From Clostridiales bacterium (lineage in GTDB: Bacteria; Bacillota; Clostridia; Saccharofermentanales; DTU023): a stretch of DNA of 64,000 nucleotides. The stretch covers positions 1 through 64,000 of the forward strand of contig SFFI01000006.1 in assembly GCA_004556925.1 (NCBI GenBank), read 5' to 3'. Below the pieces are notes generated by a model. It saw only the letters and a list, made by a program, of their open reading frames with translations, was not told the DNA's origin and searched no databases. The position numbers were made by a program, and so were the translations under genes. The first letter of the stretch is position 1, and each line of letters opens with the position of its first letter. Positions 17,295 through 26,772 of the stretch are shown here, one piece after another.

Positions 17295-18842
17295 TTACGC
17301 GTCCAAGGCTTTGGCCTCGCCGTTTTTGAGGGCGTCCAAAACAATTAAACCGCTTTCCAGCTGGATGGAGACGAGGTCGTGGATGGGGACGACGCTGTAG
17401 TGCAAGGCGTCGGCGTTTTCCTTATCGAGTTCGGCATGGGCCGTAGCGCAGGAGGCCACGAGGTCGGTGAGTTTGCGAACAGCGGCTTGCACTTGCTCGA
17501 CATCGACATCGGCTTCGTAATCGACATCGGCAACGGCCTGGCCCGCTACATCTGTAGCTTCCAGCATGGTAGCCTTGGAGCCAGCAGCTTCCAACTTAGC
17601 AGCCTCGTGGCCAGCAGTCTCAGACCCAGCTTCCAGCTTGGCCGCCTTGGCCTGCCATTCTTCGAGGGCTTCTTGGCACATGCGGGTGGCCATGCCGTAG
17701 GAGAGGCTTTTGTAGAAGGGGGAAAGGTGGACGGAGTCCAGGAGTTCGGCTTCGGTGGCGGGGCGTTGGTATTCTGCTTCTTCCACCATTTTCCGGGTGC
17801 TCTCGTTGTAGTCGTTCTTGGAGAAGGCAACTAAGGCCATGCGGTATTGGGAGTCTTCCCGGCTGAGGCCAGCGGTGGCTTCCAAGATGGATTGGATGTA
17901 GGCGTTGGACTTTTCGCTTTGGTCTAGCTGGTAGAGGATAGCGTCCTTACGGGTCATATCCGTGGGACTTTGGTCCATGATGCGGGGGTCGTAGAAGTAG
18001 GGCAGCTCGGCCAGGAGGGTGAAGCTCCCATATTTTGAAGCGTAGGCAGCGGAGCTGTCGCCTACCTTGATCTTTTCGGCAATGTCTGTGGCCCCGTATT
18101 TTTCCAGGTAATCGTAGTCCTTAGAAATGCTGAGGTTGGGGTAGATGGCAGGCGATAGGGGCTGGAGATAGGGCATCTCAGGTTCACCCAGGTGGAGGGG
18201 GACCTTGACCCGGTCGGCAGCCTGGCGGAGGGCTTCGTAGCGGGCTTCTGGCAGCTGGTGGGTTAGGTACCAGTAGGCACCGCCAAAGCCGGCGTTATGC
18301 AGGGAGTAGATAAAGTCTGGCTGAATCTTATCAATGAGTTGCATCATGGCCCGGGTTTCCGGCAGGGGCTTGTCAAAGTTCAGGTCCTTGTAGTGGATGG
18401 GGAAGGTCCATTCCACCTGCTGGTGGCCAGCCGGCCGGAAGAAGTGCTTGGAGTAGTTGTAGGTCGTGAAGGGGCCCTTGAGCCAGCCCTGGTTGCGTTC
18501 CAGGCCGTCCCGGTCCCAGGCTTTGACCACATACCAGGTGTAGTCAAACTCAGCCCGTAAGTCTGCTTGTTCCGCCAGGGCCTGGGTGAAATACTCCAGC
18601 ATCATGGTGCCGATAGGTTCGTTGGGGTGGGGGCAGCCGAACATGAGGGCGTTCTTGGACCCCTGGCCTATTTTGAGGCAGAGGAGGTCCTTGCCTTCCT
18701 TAGTTTGACCAATAGTGGACAGGCTGACCACGTCCGGATAGCGGGCGGCCAGGTCGCGGGAGCTTTGGTCTAGCTCATCAGGGGTCAAGAAGACCTTATA
18801 GTCGGGAATATTATTAAGTAATTTTTCAAAAATAGCTTTCAT
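17295..18842 (-). CDS. M14 zinc carboxypeptidase family protein
   Basis: About 515 residues; last gene of the peptide-utilisation operon. The M14 zinc site is visible: HPNEP (His72, Glu75) and SLHNAGFGG (His182), with a candidate catalytic Glu in TLLAELPYF. No signal peptide, so it acts inside the cell, probably on imported peptides. I place the start at 18842 (MKAIFEKLLNNIPDY), where TAGGAGA stands 5-6 nt upstream. An upstream in-frame ATG would add a 22-residue basic repeat (three 18-bp copies) that looks spurious. Around 17510-17650 there is an Ala/Glu-rich low-complexity insert (AAKLEAGSETAGHEAAKLEA and on). Confidence 0.88.
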   Translation of the reverse strand: MKAIFEKLLNNIPDYKVFLTPDELDQSSRDLAARYPDVVSLSTIGQTKEGKDLLCLKIGQGSKNALMFGCPHPNEPIGTMMLEYFTQALAEQADLRAEFDYTWYVVKAWDRDGLERNQGWLKGPFTTYNYSKHFFRPAGHQQVEWTFPIHYKDLNFDKPLPETRAMMQLIDKIQPDFIYSLHNAGFGGAYWYLTHQLPEARYEALRQAADRVKVPLHLGEPEMPYLQPLSPAIYPNLSISKDYDYLEKYGATDIAEKIKVGDSSAAYASKYGSFTLLAELPYFYDPRIMDQSPTDMTRKDAILYQLDQSEKSNAYIQSILEATAGLSREDSQYRMALVAFSKNDYNESTRKMVEEAEYQRPATEAELLDSVHLSPFYKSLSYGMATRMCQEALEEWQAKAAKLEAGSETAGHEAAKLEAAGSKATMLEATDVAGQAVADVDYEADVDVEQVQAAVRKLTDLVASCATAHAELDKENADALHYSVVPIHDLVSIQLESGLIVLDALKNGEAKALDA

Positions 18843-18865
18843 ATCTTCTCCTAATCTGAGAGACT

Positions 18866-18919
18866 TCCTTATCTTGAGTGGCGTCCTTATCTTGAGCGGC
18901 ATCCTCATCTTGAGTGGCT
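18866..18919 (-). repeat. 18-bp tandem repeat before the M14 gene
   Basis: Three copies of TCC(T)TATCTTGAGTGGC-like units start at 18866, 18884 and 18902, filling most of the gap between the S9 and M14 genes. Confidence 0.8.
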
Positions 18920-18950
18920 CTTAGGCAGAGCTTATTACCAGGGATATCTC

Positions 18951-20894
18951 CTATTCCTGGATAGCGAGATGGGTCTTGAGGAAGTCTGCGATTTTGGGGT
19001 AGCAGTCCACACGGTTTTTCATCTTGCGGATGCCGTGGCCTTCATCGGGATAGCAGAGGTAGAAGACCTCCTTGCCCAAGGATTTCAGGTGGTCGACCAC
19101 TTGGTCGGACTCTGTGACGGGGACCCGGGGGTCGTTCTTGCCCTGGATGACCATGAGGGGGGCAGTAATATTGTCAATCTTGGCAATGGGCGACACTTCA
19201 TAGAGGAGTTCGCGGTGCTGGGCCAGGCTGCCGTATTCGCTTTCCCGGTGGGGGCGGCGGTAGTCTGCGGTATTTTCCAGGAAGGTGACCAGGTTGTACA
19301 TGCCGACTGTATCGACCGCGCAGGCGAAGAGGTCGGGCAGGCGGCCAGCGCAGGACAGGGTCATAAAGCCGCCGTAGCTGGTGCCGGAGACCCCTATCCG
19401 GTCCTTGTCCGCCAGGCCGGTGTCCACCAGGTGGTGGACTAGGGCTTCAATGTCCCGGACGCTGTCCAGGCGTTTTTCTACATCGTCCAGGTGGGTAAAG
19501 TGTTTGCCGTAGCCGGTGCTACCCCGGACATTGGGGGCAACAACCGCAATACCCTGGGCCAGGAGGTATTGAATAAATTCGTTGAAGCTGGGCCTTTCCT
19601 GGCCCTCTGGGCCGCCGTGGATCTCGATCAGGCAGGGAAGCTGTCTCGGTTCCCCTATCTGATCCGGCTGGCTGTCCTGCTTGGCTTGCGCCGCTTCCCC
19701 CAGCTGATCCGGGTGGCTCGCCTGCTTGGCTTGCGCCGCTTCCCCCAGCTGATCCGCCTGGCTCGCCTGCCTCGGCGCTTGCCCTTGGGGCAGGTAGAGC
19801 CAATAGTCCACTTTGAGGCCGTCAAAGGACTGGTAGGACCGGAGTTCCGGCTCCACCAGGCTGGCCTTGAAGTCGGGTGCCAGGCTATCGGGGCTGAGCC
19901 GCTGCATGGCGTCTCGGTCTAGATCTAAGAGCCAGATCCCCTCCGGTCGGGCCCCGCTGCTCAGGCTGAAGAGGAGCTTGTGGCCCTCTTGGGACCAGGT
20001 CATGAGGGAGTAGGGGCTGATGACCGCCTTGGGGGGCAGGATGGTGTTGACTGCTTGGCCTGTGGTCAAGTCGTAGATTTTTAGGCTGGAATAGCCGGAC
20101 GCGTTGAGGGTCAGGCAGAGATAGCGGTCATCGGCGGATAGGGCCAGGTTTTCTATATCGTAGTCAAAGGCCTTGCGTAGGCTGGCCTCTTTGCTGTCCA
20201 GGTCATAGTAGTAGAGTTGGTAGAATTCTGCATTTAATTCACTGAGGAAGTAAAAGCCCCGGCTGTCGTGTTTCCAGCAGGGTTTCACATCTGCGGAAAG
20301 CTGGTCCGTCGGGAGAACCCGGTGGCTGTCCCCTGTTTGTAAATCGGTCATCCACAAGGCATTGTCGCTTTCGGCCTTGAGCTTGTTGTAGAGAAAATAG
20401 CGGCCGTTGGGGGAAATGGCATTGGGGGCCGGCCAGTTGTAATTGTCTTCAAAAGCCTGGACCAGGCGGGCTTGGCCCGTTTCTAGGTCTTTTATCCAGA
20501 TGTCAAAGTGTTCGGTATGGCGCTGGTTAGAGGCATAGGCCAGGTGCTGGGCCCCGGGATGGACACCCGCGAAGAAGTTGCGGGCTGGCCCCCCTTCCAC
20601 AAGTTTCTCAGGCTGGGCGCCAGGCTGGGTCAGGCGGAAAATGCTCTCACATTCGCTCCCGCTGGGGTCCATGGAAAAGTAGAGGCTGCCTGAGACCTGG
20701 TCGGCATATAACTGCCAGCAGGCAATGGGGTCCTGGGTCCAACGGCGGCGTTCACCGGTCGTCAGGTCTAGATCCCAGATATGGTCCCCTGCCTCATCGT
20801 GGTGGATATAGGCTATCTTATTGCCCCCATCCAGCCATACAGGAGAGGAGTCATTGGCAATTTCTAAATATTTTACAACGCTATTCATCGACAT
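18951..20894 (-). CDS. S9 prolyl-oligopeptidase family serine peptidase
   Basis: About 647 residues. The N-terminal half is a beta-propeller with repeated strands; the C-terminal alpha/beta-hydrolase domain has GTSYGGF (nucleophile Ser), an Asp in KNDPRVP and the His in DEGHG. It is of the dipeptidyl-aminopeptidase/acylaminoacyl-peptidase kind and has no signal peptide, so it likely trims peptides delivered by the Opp importer encoded just upstream. Between the domains lies an insert with three copies of a 17-residue unit (AKQASHPDQLGEAAQ) coded by 51-bp repeats at about 19640-19790. Start: ATG at 20894 or 20888; ribosome binding site weak. Confidence 0.92.
   Translation of the reverse strand: MSMNSVVKYLEIANDSSPVWLDGGNKIAYIHHDEAGDHIWDLDLTTGERRRWTQDPIACWQLYADQVSGSLYFSMDPSGSECESIFRLTQPGAQPEKLVEGGPARNFFAGVHPGAQHLAYASNQRHTEHFDIWIKDLETGQARLVQAFEDNYNWPAPNAISPNGRYFLYNKLKAESDNALWMTDLQTGDSHRVLPTDQLSADVKPCWKHDSRGFYFLSELNAEFYQLYYYDLDSKEASLRKAFDYDIENLALSADDRYLCLTLNASGYSSLKIYDLTTGQAVNTILPPKAVISPYSLMTWSQEGHKLLFSLSSGARPEGIWLLDLDRDAMQRLSPDSLAPDFKASLVEPELRSYQSFDGLKVDYWLYLPQGQAPRQASQADQLGEAAQAKQASHPDQLGEAAQAKQDSQPDQIGEPRQLPCLIEIHGGPEGQERPSFNEFIQYLLAQGIAVVAPNVRGSTGYGKHFTHLDDVEKRLDSVRDIEALVHHLVDTGLADKDRIGVSGTSYGGFMTLSCAGRLPDLFACAVDTVGMYNLVTFLENTADYRRPHRESEYGSLAQHRELLYEVSPIAKIDNITAPLMVIQGKNDPRVPVTESDQVVDHLKSLGKEVFYLCYPDEGHGIRKMKNRVDCYPKIADFLKTHLAIQE
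19640..19790 (-). repeat. 51-bp in-frame tandem repeat inside the S9 gene
   Basis: Three copies encode a 17-residue Gln/Ala/Asp-rich unit between the propeller and hydrolase domains. The reading frame is kept and both domains look intact. Confidence 0.88.
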
Positions 20895-20974
20895 CTGCCT
20901 TTCATTTTACAAGCAAGGGGGCAGAGACTTTGTCCCCGCCCCCTTGGAAGTGTTTATACGCGTCTAGCTATTGC

Positions 20975-22561
20975 TTACTCATCAATGTAGTAAGTGTAGG
21001 TGTATTCGTTCCAGCCCCACTTACCAGCGCCATCGATAGGCAGGTTGTAGAGGTCAGACCGGGAAGCGGTATAGCCGGCCCAAGCCAGAACGTTGATGGC
21101 AGGCATATCGTCAATCAGGTAAACCTGGGCTTCCTTGTAGTATTCGGCCCGCTTCTCAGGATCAGTTTCCCCAGCGCCCTTGTCTAGGAGGGCTTCGAAA
21201 TCATCATTGATATAGCTACCGAAGTTGCTGTTAGAATCCTTGCCGAAGCGAGATTTCAGAGCGGCCGGGTCAGGACCCATGAAGCCACCCTGGGCCTCGA
21301 TTATCCAGTCACCGTGACGGACAACTTTTTCAGCCCAAGCATTAAATTCAGAAACGATCAGTTCAATCTCGATACCGGCTTTCGCGCAGTTAGCGATAAG
21401 GAGCTTGGTCATGTCCACTAATTGACCTTCGAAGCAGTCGATGGTCAGGCCACGGACATAGAAGCCATCCTTGTCGGCTTCATAACCGGCATCTTCCAGG
21501 ATCTTTCTGGCGCCTTCGATATCAACGTCAGGATAGGGGTAATCGGTGTTGGCGGCCCACTCTACGATGCTAGGATAGGCGGTCCACTCGGGAGGCATAA
21601 CGCCAGAGGTAACTTTTTCGGAAAATTCCTTACGGTCAACGCAGCGGGCGATGGCTTGGCGAATGGCCACGTCTTGTACCTTTTCATTTTCCAGGTTGAA
21701 GATATAGCGCCAGGGGGAGGGGTAGAGGTCACGGTCAACACGCCAGTTGGGGTCAGCCTGCATTTGGTCTAAGAAGGCGTCGGGTACCATGGCGATGGTG
21801 TCGATTTCGCCGTTGAACATGGCCTGTACAGCGGTGGTGTCATCGGGAACGATGGCAAAGATCAACTTGTCCAGGTGAGGAGCGCCGTCATGGTAGTTGG
21901 GGTTCTTCACCAGGATGGTGTGCTTACCCTGTTCGTAAGAATCGAACATGAAGGGACCAGAGCCCATGGGCTTAGTTTTAGCGGCTTCGTTGTCTTCCCA
22001 AGCTTCACCATTGTTGTAAATGTGTTCGGGCAGGATGAAGGTGGCATACCAGCCAATTCTGGCCACAAAGCTGACATCAGCGGTATTCATGTGGAAGACG
22101 ACGGTCAGGGGGTCAACGATCTCGATCTCGTCAACAATTTCCATGGAGGAGCTGAAGTAGCAGGTCGGATGCTCTTTGATGTAGTCAAAAGTATATTTGA
22201 CGTCTTCGGCATCCAGGGCCTCGCCGTCCCACCACTTCATGTTGTCTTTGAGGTGGAAGGTGATGGTCTTGGCGTCATCAGAAATGTCCCAAGATTCTGC
22301 GGCATCAGGTACAGGTTGCTTGGAAGAGTCCAATTTGGTCAGGCGGTTGTACATGTTTTGGAACATGGCATAGCCATTGTCGTCTGCCGCAGCGCTGGGG
22401 CAGAAGGACATGGGGTCGCCTGCTTCTCTAACAACCAGGGTGCCACCTTCTTTAATCGGGGGGGCATCTTTGTCTTCTTCAGCCAGAGTGATGTTGCCCA
22501 GGCCCAGGCTCAGGCTCATCACCAGTAAGGCTGCGAGTGCAAGGGTTAAGATCTTTTTCAT
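20975..22561 (-). CDS. Oligopeptide/dipeptide ABC importer substrate-binding protein (OppA-like)
   Basis: About 528 residues, SBP family 5. The signal peptide MKKILTLALAALLVMSLSLG ends near LAEED with no Cys, so this is not a lipoprotein. The mature part shows the family order: GGTLVV, NMYNRL, FHLKDNMKWWDGEALDAEDVKYTF, and GSGPFMF. Start at 22561 is set by TGAGGAGG; a longer frame upstream would overlap the preceding oppF gene. It is the fifth gene of the operon, after the two ATPases, a less common place for the binding protein. Substrate is peptides by family and by the two peptidases next to it. Confidence 0.92.
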   Translation of the reverse strand: MKKILTLALAALLVMSLSLGLGNITLAEEDKDAPPIKEGGTLVVREAGDPMSFCPSAAADDNGYAMFQNMYNRLTKLDSSKQPVPDAAESWDISDDAKTITFHLKDNMKWWDGEALDAEDVKYTFDYIKEHPTCYFSSSMEIVDEIEIVDPLTVVFHMNTADVSFVARIGWYATFILPEHIYNNGEAWEDNEAAKTKPMGSGPFMFDSYEQGKHTILVKNPNYHDGAPHLDKLIFAIVPDDTTAVQAMFNGEIDTIAMVPDAFLDQMQADPNWRVDRDLYPSPWRYIFNLENEKVQDVAIRQAIARCVDRKEFSEKVTSGVMPPEWTAYPSIVEWAANTDYPYPDVDIEGARKILEDAGYEADKDGFYVRGLTIDCFEGQLVDMTKLLIANCAKAGIEIELIVSEFNAWAEKVVRHGDWIIEAQGGFMGPDPAALKSRFGKDSNSNFGSYINDDFEALLDKGAGETDPEKRAEYYKEAQVYLIDDMPAINVLAWAGYTASRSDLYNLPIDGAGKWGWNEYTYTYYIDE

Positions 22562-22586
22562 GTTTGATTCCTCCTCAAACTTTTTT

Positions 22587-23588
22587 CTAAGATTCCTCTT
22601 GTATAGCATTGATACGGTCGCAGACCGCATAATGCGAGTCACTGATGACCTGTTTGTCAGGATATTTTTTGAAACAGGCATCTACTGCATAGGGGCAGCG
22701 GGGTGCAAAGTAGCAGCCGGCCCCGGGGTCCAGGGGTGTGGGCGGTTCGCCCTCAATGGGGATGGGGTCTTGCTTATCCTCCGGGTCTATAGAAGTGCAA
22801 TTAGAAATCAAAACTTTGGTATAGGGGTGCTGGGGATTGCTGATAACCTCATCGGTCAAGCCATATTCAACCACCCGGCCCAGGTACATGACCGCGACCA
22901 CATCACAGGTATAGCGGGTTAGGGCGATATCATGGCTGATAAAGACCAAGGTGGTGCCCCGGGTCTGGCTGAGATGGATCAAGAGGTTGATGATATCAGC
23001 CCGGACAGACACGTCCAGCATGGAGACCGGCTCGTCTGCAATGACGATGCTGGGGTCCAGGAGCATGGCCCGGGTAATGGAAATACGTTGGAGCTGGCCG
23101 CCCGACAATTCGTGAGGGTAGCGGTTGACAATATCTTCCACTGGGACGAGGCCGGAACCCTCCAGGGCCTCATGGATCAGCTTATCTCGGGCAGCTTCAT
23201 CGGCCCCAATCGCGTGAATACGCAGGGTTCGCTGGAGGATCTGCCGGATGGTATCCCGGGGGGTGAAGGTATCAAAGGGGTTTTGGAAGATGATCTGGAC
23301 GGTCCGGCGGAAGGATTTGCGGTCCTTGCGCAGGAGGTCGTTGGTTGAGACGCCGTCGACCAAGACATCGCCCCGGGTAGGATCTTCCAGGCGGACCAGC
23401 ATCCGGCCCAGGGTGCTCTTGCCGCAGCCCGATTCCCCGATAATGCCGAGGATATCCCCTTTATCAATAGAGAGATTGATCCCGTCTACGGCTTTAATAT
23501 ATTTTTTACCCCCCTTGAGCTGGCCAATGAGCGTGGGCGCTTTATAGTCATACCACTTCGCAATATCCTGAATTTCGATATAAGCCAT
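22587..23588 (-). CDS. Oligopeptide ABC importer ATPase (OppF-like)
   Basis: 333 residues. Walker A GESGCGKST, signature LSGGQLQRI, Walker B VIADEPVSMLD and the switch His (ISHD) are all present. The C-terminal oligopeptide-transporter extension has a Cys set (GCYFAPRCPYAVDAC) that in OppD/DppD relatives holds an Fe-S cluster. Its ATG overlaps the TAA of the previous ATPase gene (TAATG), so the two are translationally coupled and probably form the heterodimeric motor. Confidence 0.94.
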   Translation of the reverse strand: MAYIEIQDIAKWYDYKAPTLIGQLKGGKKYIKAVDGINLSIDKGDILGIIGESGCGKSTLGRMLVRLEDPTRGDVLVDGVSTNDLLRKDRKSFRRTVQIIFQNPFDTFTPRDTIRQILQRTLRIHAIGADEAARDKLIHEALEGSGLVPVEDIVNRYPHELSGGQLQRISITRAMLLDPSIVIADEPVSMLDVSVRADIINLLIHLSQTRGTTLVFISHDIALTRYTCDVVAVMYLGRVVEYGLTDEVISNPQHPYTKVLISNCTSIDPEDKQDPIPIEGEPPTPLDPGAGCYFAPRCPYAVDACFKKYPDKQVISDSHYAVCDRINAIQEES

Positions 23589-24649
23589 TACTCCACACCT
23601 CCGTCATACATAAAGCAAGCTACTTCACCACAACCGCAGGGTGAGGGCTTGAGATAGGGTTTTTCCTTGTGGCATCTGGGCCCAGCATTCTTACAGCGAG
23701 GGGCAAAGACGCAACGGGCCGACAAGTCAGAGCTGAGGTCAGGCAAGAAACCGGGTATGGACTCCAGCTGCTTTTTCTCGCCATGGAGGGCGGGGAAAGA
23801 AGCTAGAAGGGCCTGGGTATAGGGGTGGTAGGGGGTTTTCATAAGCTGGCTGACATAGCCAAACTCCAAAATTTCCCCGGCGTAGAGGACGGCCATCTTA
23901 TTGCAGCTGGCCGCCACCACACTCATGTCATGAGTAATCATGATCCGGGTGGTGGAGAGCTTTTCCTCCATGTTCTGGATCTCCTTGAGGATCTGGCCCT
24001 GGGTCACAACGTCCAGGGCTGTGGTGGCCTCGTCAAAGATCAAGAGCTGAGGGGAGAAGAGAAGGCTCATGGCGATAGCCACTCTTTGTAGCATACCGCC
24101 GGACAGCTCATGGGGATAGAGGGTATAGACCCTTTCCGGCAGGTTGACCAGGTCCAGGAGAGCCAGAGAAATCTTCCGGATGTCCTGCTTACTGGTCCCA
24201 GGCTTATGGGCTAAATAGATATCCTCAAAAATCGTGCTGATCCGGTGGACCGGGCTGAGCGAGTTCATGGCTTTCTGGAAAACCACGGCAATCTCCGTCC
24301 AGCGGAGCTGGTTGAGCTCTTTGTTGGAGAGGGTCAGGAGGTTCTTGTCGCCCATAAAGATGGCCTCACCATCAATGAGGGTAGATTTTTTAGGCAGCAG
24401 GCCCAGGAGGGCCATGGCCAGGGTGGATTTTCCACTGCCGGACTCCCCGATCAGGCCCATGGAGTCACCCTTATAGATGGTCAGACTGGCGTGGCGGACT
24501 GCCTTGACCTTCTTGTTGCGGTTGACATAGGTCACATTCATATCCTTGATGCGGAGGACTTCCTCTCGGCCCGCCTCAGAGACTTGAGGGTCTAGGGCCT
24601 CCGGCTTCAGGTCTTGCAATTTATCTTGATTATTTGTCGTTTGCTGCAT
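23588..24649 (-). CDS. Oligopeptide ABC importer ATPase (OppD-like)
   Basis: About 353 residues with Walker A GESGSGKST, signature LSGGMLQRV, Walker B LLIFDEATTALD and ITHD switch His, followed by the Cys-rich C-terminal motif (ARCVFAPRCKNAGPRC). Start at 24649 (MQQTTNNQDK) follows GGGAGG at the end of the permease gene; an earlier in-frame start would lie inside that permease gene. Pairs with the downstream OppF-like ATPase. Confidence 0.93.
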   Translation of the reverse strand: MQQTTNNQDKLQDLKPEALDPQVSEAGREEVLRIKDMNVTYVNRNKKVKAVRHASLTIYKGDSMGLIGESGSGKSTLAMALLGLLPKKSTLIDGEAIFMGDKNLLTLSNKELNQLRWTEIAVVFQKAMNSLSPVHRISTIFEDIYLAHKPGTSKQDIRKISLALLDLVNLPERVYTLYPHELSGGMLQRVAIAMSLLFSPQLLIFDEATTALDVVTQGQILKEIQNMEEKLSTTRIMITHDMSVVAASCNKMAVLYAGEILEFGYVSQLMKTPYHPYTQALLASFPALHGEKKQLESIPGFLPDLSSDLSARCVFAPRCKNAGPRCHKEKPYLKPSPCGCGEVACFMYDGGVE

Positions 24650-24651
24650 GC

Positions 24652-25503
24652 TTAGTTCCTCCCATAGTTGTACTTGGGATTGAGTACATGGTTGAGTCCA
24701 TCGCCCAGGAGATAGAAGAAGATAACCGTAATGACGATGGAAATACCGGCAAAGACCGAAATCCACCAGGCGCTGGTGATAAAGGGTTTGCCCTGGTAAA
24801 TCAGCTGGCCCCAGGAAACAATGTTGGGGTCGCCCAGGCCCAGGAAGGAGAGGGAGGCTTCCGTCAAAATAGCGCCAGACATGCCCCGAGTGGTATTGGC
24901 AATGACTGGGAAAATTCCGTTGGGCAGGATGTACTTAAAGAGAATCTGGCTGTTGCTCTCGCCCAGGGCCACAGCGGATTTCACAAAGGTCCGTTCCCGG
25001 AGGGAAAGGGCTTGCGACCGCATGAGCTTGGCATTGCTGGGCCAGGTGGTAATCCCAATGACAATCATGACATTGACAATGCTGTTGCCAAAGAGGGCAA
25101 TGATTAAAAGGATTAAGAAGAAGGAAGGGATCATCAAGAATATATTGATGAGCTCCGAGATGATCAGGTCCACCTTGCCGCCTAAGAAGCCACCCAGGCC
25201 GCCCACGAGGACGCCGATGGCTCCAGAAATGAGGGCAGAGATGAGGGCCACCTTGAGGGAGGTCCGGACCCCATAGACAATCATGGAGAAGACATCCTGG
25301 CCCAAGTGGTTGGTACCCAGGATATGGCCATCCGTACCCGGTGCTAAGAGACGGGTGTAGTCAAAAGAATAGGGATCGTGGGTCGCGATATAAGGAGCGA
25401 AAATAATCACGATCAGCAAAAAGACCATACCGAGAATACCGTAACGCAGTTGACGGTCAGCCCGGAAAGCTTTAACGAAGGATTGTAACCAAGATCTTTG
25501 CAT
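24652..25503 (-). CDS. Oligopeptide ABC importer permease (OppC-like)
   Basis: 283 residues, second permease. An N-terminal helix (LRYGILGMVFLLIVIIFAPY) precedes the short N-domain ending in GTNHLGQDVFS, the signature of OppC/DppC proteins. Five more hydrophobic segments and the EAA-type loop (VALGESNSQILFKYILPN) follow. AGAGGAGG sits before the ATG. The operon order is permease, permease, ATPase, ATPase, binding protein. Confidence 0.94.
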   Translation of the reverse strand: MQRSWLQSFVKAFRADRQLRYGILGMVFLLIVIIFAPYIATHDPYSFDYTRLLAPGTDGHILGTNHLGQDVFSMIVYGVRTSLKVALISALISGAIGVLVGGLGGFLGGKVDLIISELINIFLMIPSFFLILLIIALFGNSIVNVMIVIGITTWPSNAKLMRSQALSLRERTFVKSAVALGESNSQILFKYILPNGIFPVIANTTRGMSGAILTEASLSFLGLGDPNIVSWGQLIYQGKPFITSAWWISVFAGISIVITVIFFYLLGDGLNHVLNPKYNYGRN

Positions 25504-25515
25504 GGCAGGCCTCCT

Positions 25516-26481
25516 CTAGTTATATCGAATCCGCGGGTCAAACAAGGCATAAACAATGTCGACCACCACCATCATGACGGCTACGGAAATACTCATAATC
25601 AGGTAAACACCCATGAGGGTAGGATAGTCTAATTGGTTAATGGCAGTCATGGTCAGGCGACCCATACCCGGCCAGGAGAAAACAATTTCCACCAGGGTCA
25701 CCCCGGTAATCAAGAAAGCCAGGGTAATACCAAACATGGTAATAGTAGGTAAAATGGCATTCTTAAAAATATATTTGCGGAAGATCTTGCCATCATCAAT
25801 ACCGGCCGCTCGGAGGGTCAGGATAAAATCCTCACTCGTGACTTGCTGGATAGAGCTTTTGGCAATGCGGAAATAACCCGGCATACTGATCAGGGTCAGG
25901 GTCAGGGTAGGCAGGATCATATGGATCAGGACATCTACTACCTTATCCCAGCCTTCGTAGCCGGCCCGGACATTGACCATGCCCTGGGCGGGTAGCCAGC
26001 GGAGCTGGGAGCAAAAGAGAATGATGAGCATGAGGCCCAACCAGAAGGAAGGCATGGCATCCAGGGTATAGGACACCGTAGAGAAGAGGCCATCCAAGAA
26101 ACTGCCCTCCCTTCTGGCACAGAAAATGCCGAGGGCCGTACCGATAACGAGGGCCAGAATGGCGGAGGTCAAGCCGAGCAAGACGGTGGGCAGGACCCGC
26201 TCTTTGATCATATCGCCAACCGGGCGGTTATAAATAATAGAAGTGCCTAAGTCGCCCTGCATGGCAGCTGAAAATTGATTCCACAATCTCTCCGGCCAGG
26301 GCTTATCCAGACCAAACTTAGCCTCCAGGGCCATACGCAACTGAGGGTCATCCGTTTCCTTACCCATGATGGTTTTAACCGGATCGCCCGGCGCGGCCTG
26401 AATAATCATAAAATTGATCACGAAAACGGTCAGGACCGTTAAAAAGCCACTGATCAGCCGTCGCAGCACAAATCTTGACAT
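25516..26481 (-). CDS. Oligopeptide ABC importer permease (OppB-like)
   Basis: About 321 residues and first gene of the peptide operon. FVLRRLISGFLTVLTVFVIN at the start, PGDPV in the N-domain, and the EAA-type loop (LRAAGIDDGKIFRKYIFKNA) identify an OppB/DppB permease with about six membrane segments. Start at 26481 is preceded by GGAGGGG; an ATG nine codons upstream would place this site inside the gene. Confidence 0.94.
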   Translation of the reverse strand: MSRFVLRRLISGFLTVLTVFVINFMIIQAAPGDPVKTIMGKETDDPQLRMALEAKFGLDKPWPERLWNQFSAAMQGDLGTSIIYNRPVGDMIKERVLPTVLLGLTSAILALVIGTALGIFCARREGSFLDGLFSTVSYTLDAMPSFWLGLMLIILFCSQLRWLPAQGMVNVRAGYEGWDKVVDVLIHMILPTLTLTLISMPGYFRIAKSSIQQVTSEDFILTLRAAGIDDGKIFRKYIFKNAILPTITMFGITLAFLITGVTLVEIVFSWPGMGRLTMTAINQLDYPTLMGVYLIMSISVAVMMVVVDIVYALFDPRIRYN

Positions 26482-26592
26482 AAAAGTCCCCTCCAAAATC
26501 CTCTTCACTCAGCTCTGTACTTGTTAGGAAAAAGTAGAAATCGCTAGTGACACATTAAGTTTAGCAACAAAATGCCTAACTGTATGTTCATT

Positions 26593-26627
26593 CGATAGAA
26601 TTGTTTTGGAGAAAAAAATACCTATCG
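26593..26627. promoter_or_regulatory. CGATAG/CTATCG dyad in the opp-regulator divergent gap
   Basis: A 6-bp dyad with a 23-bp centre lies in the 291-bp AT-rich region between the divergent opp operon (minus) and the HTH regulator (plus). It is a possible operator for that regulator. I do not see an unambiguous promoter pair. Confidence 0.3.
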
Positions 26628-26772
26628 TTTAGCGAGATAAAATGTCAGTTGATTTGTGCTATGATAAATGACCATATCAGGTCCCACTTGGAGAAGACAT
26701 ACTTGCAGTGTCTGTCTTCCATACAAGCCGGCCCTAAAATCCACAGCAATGCTGTTGAGGAGGAAGGCATCC

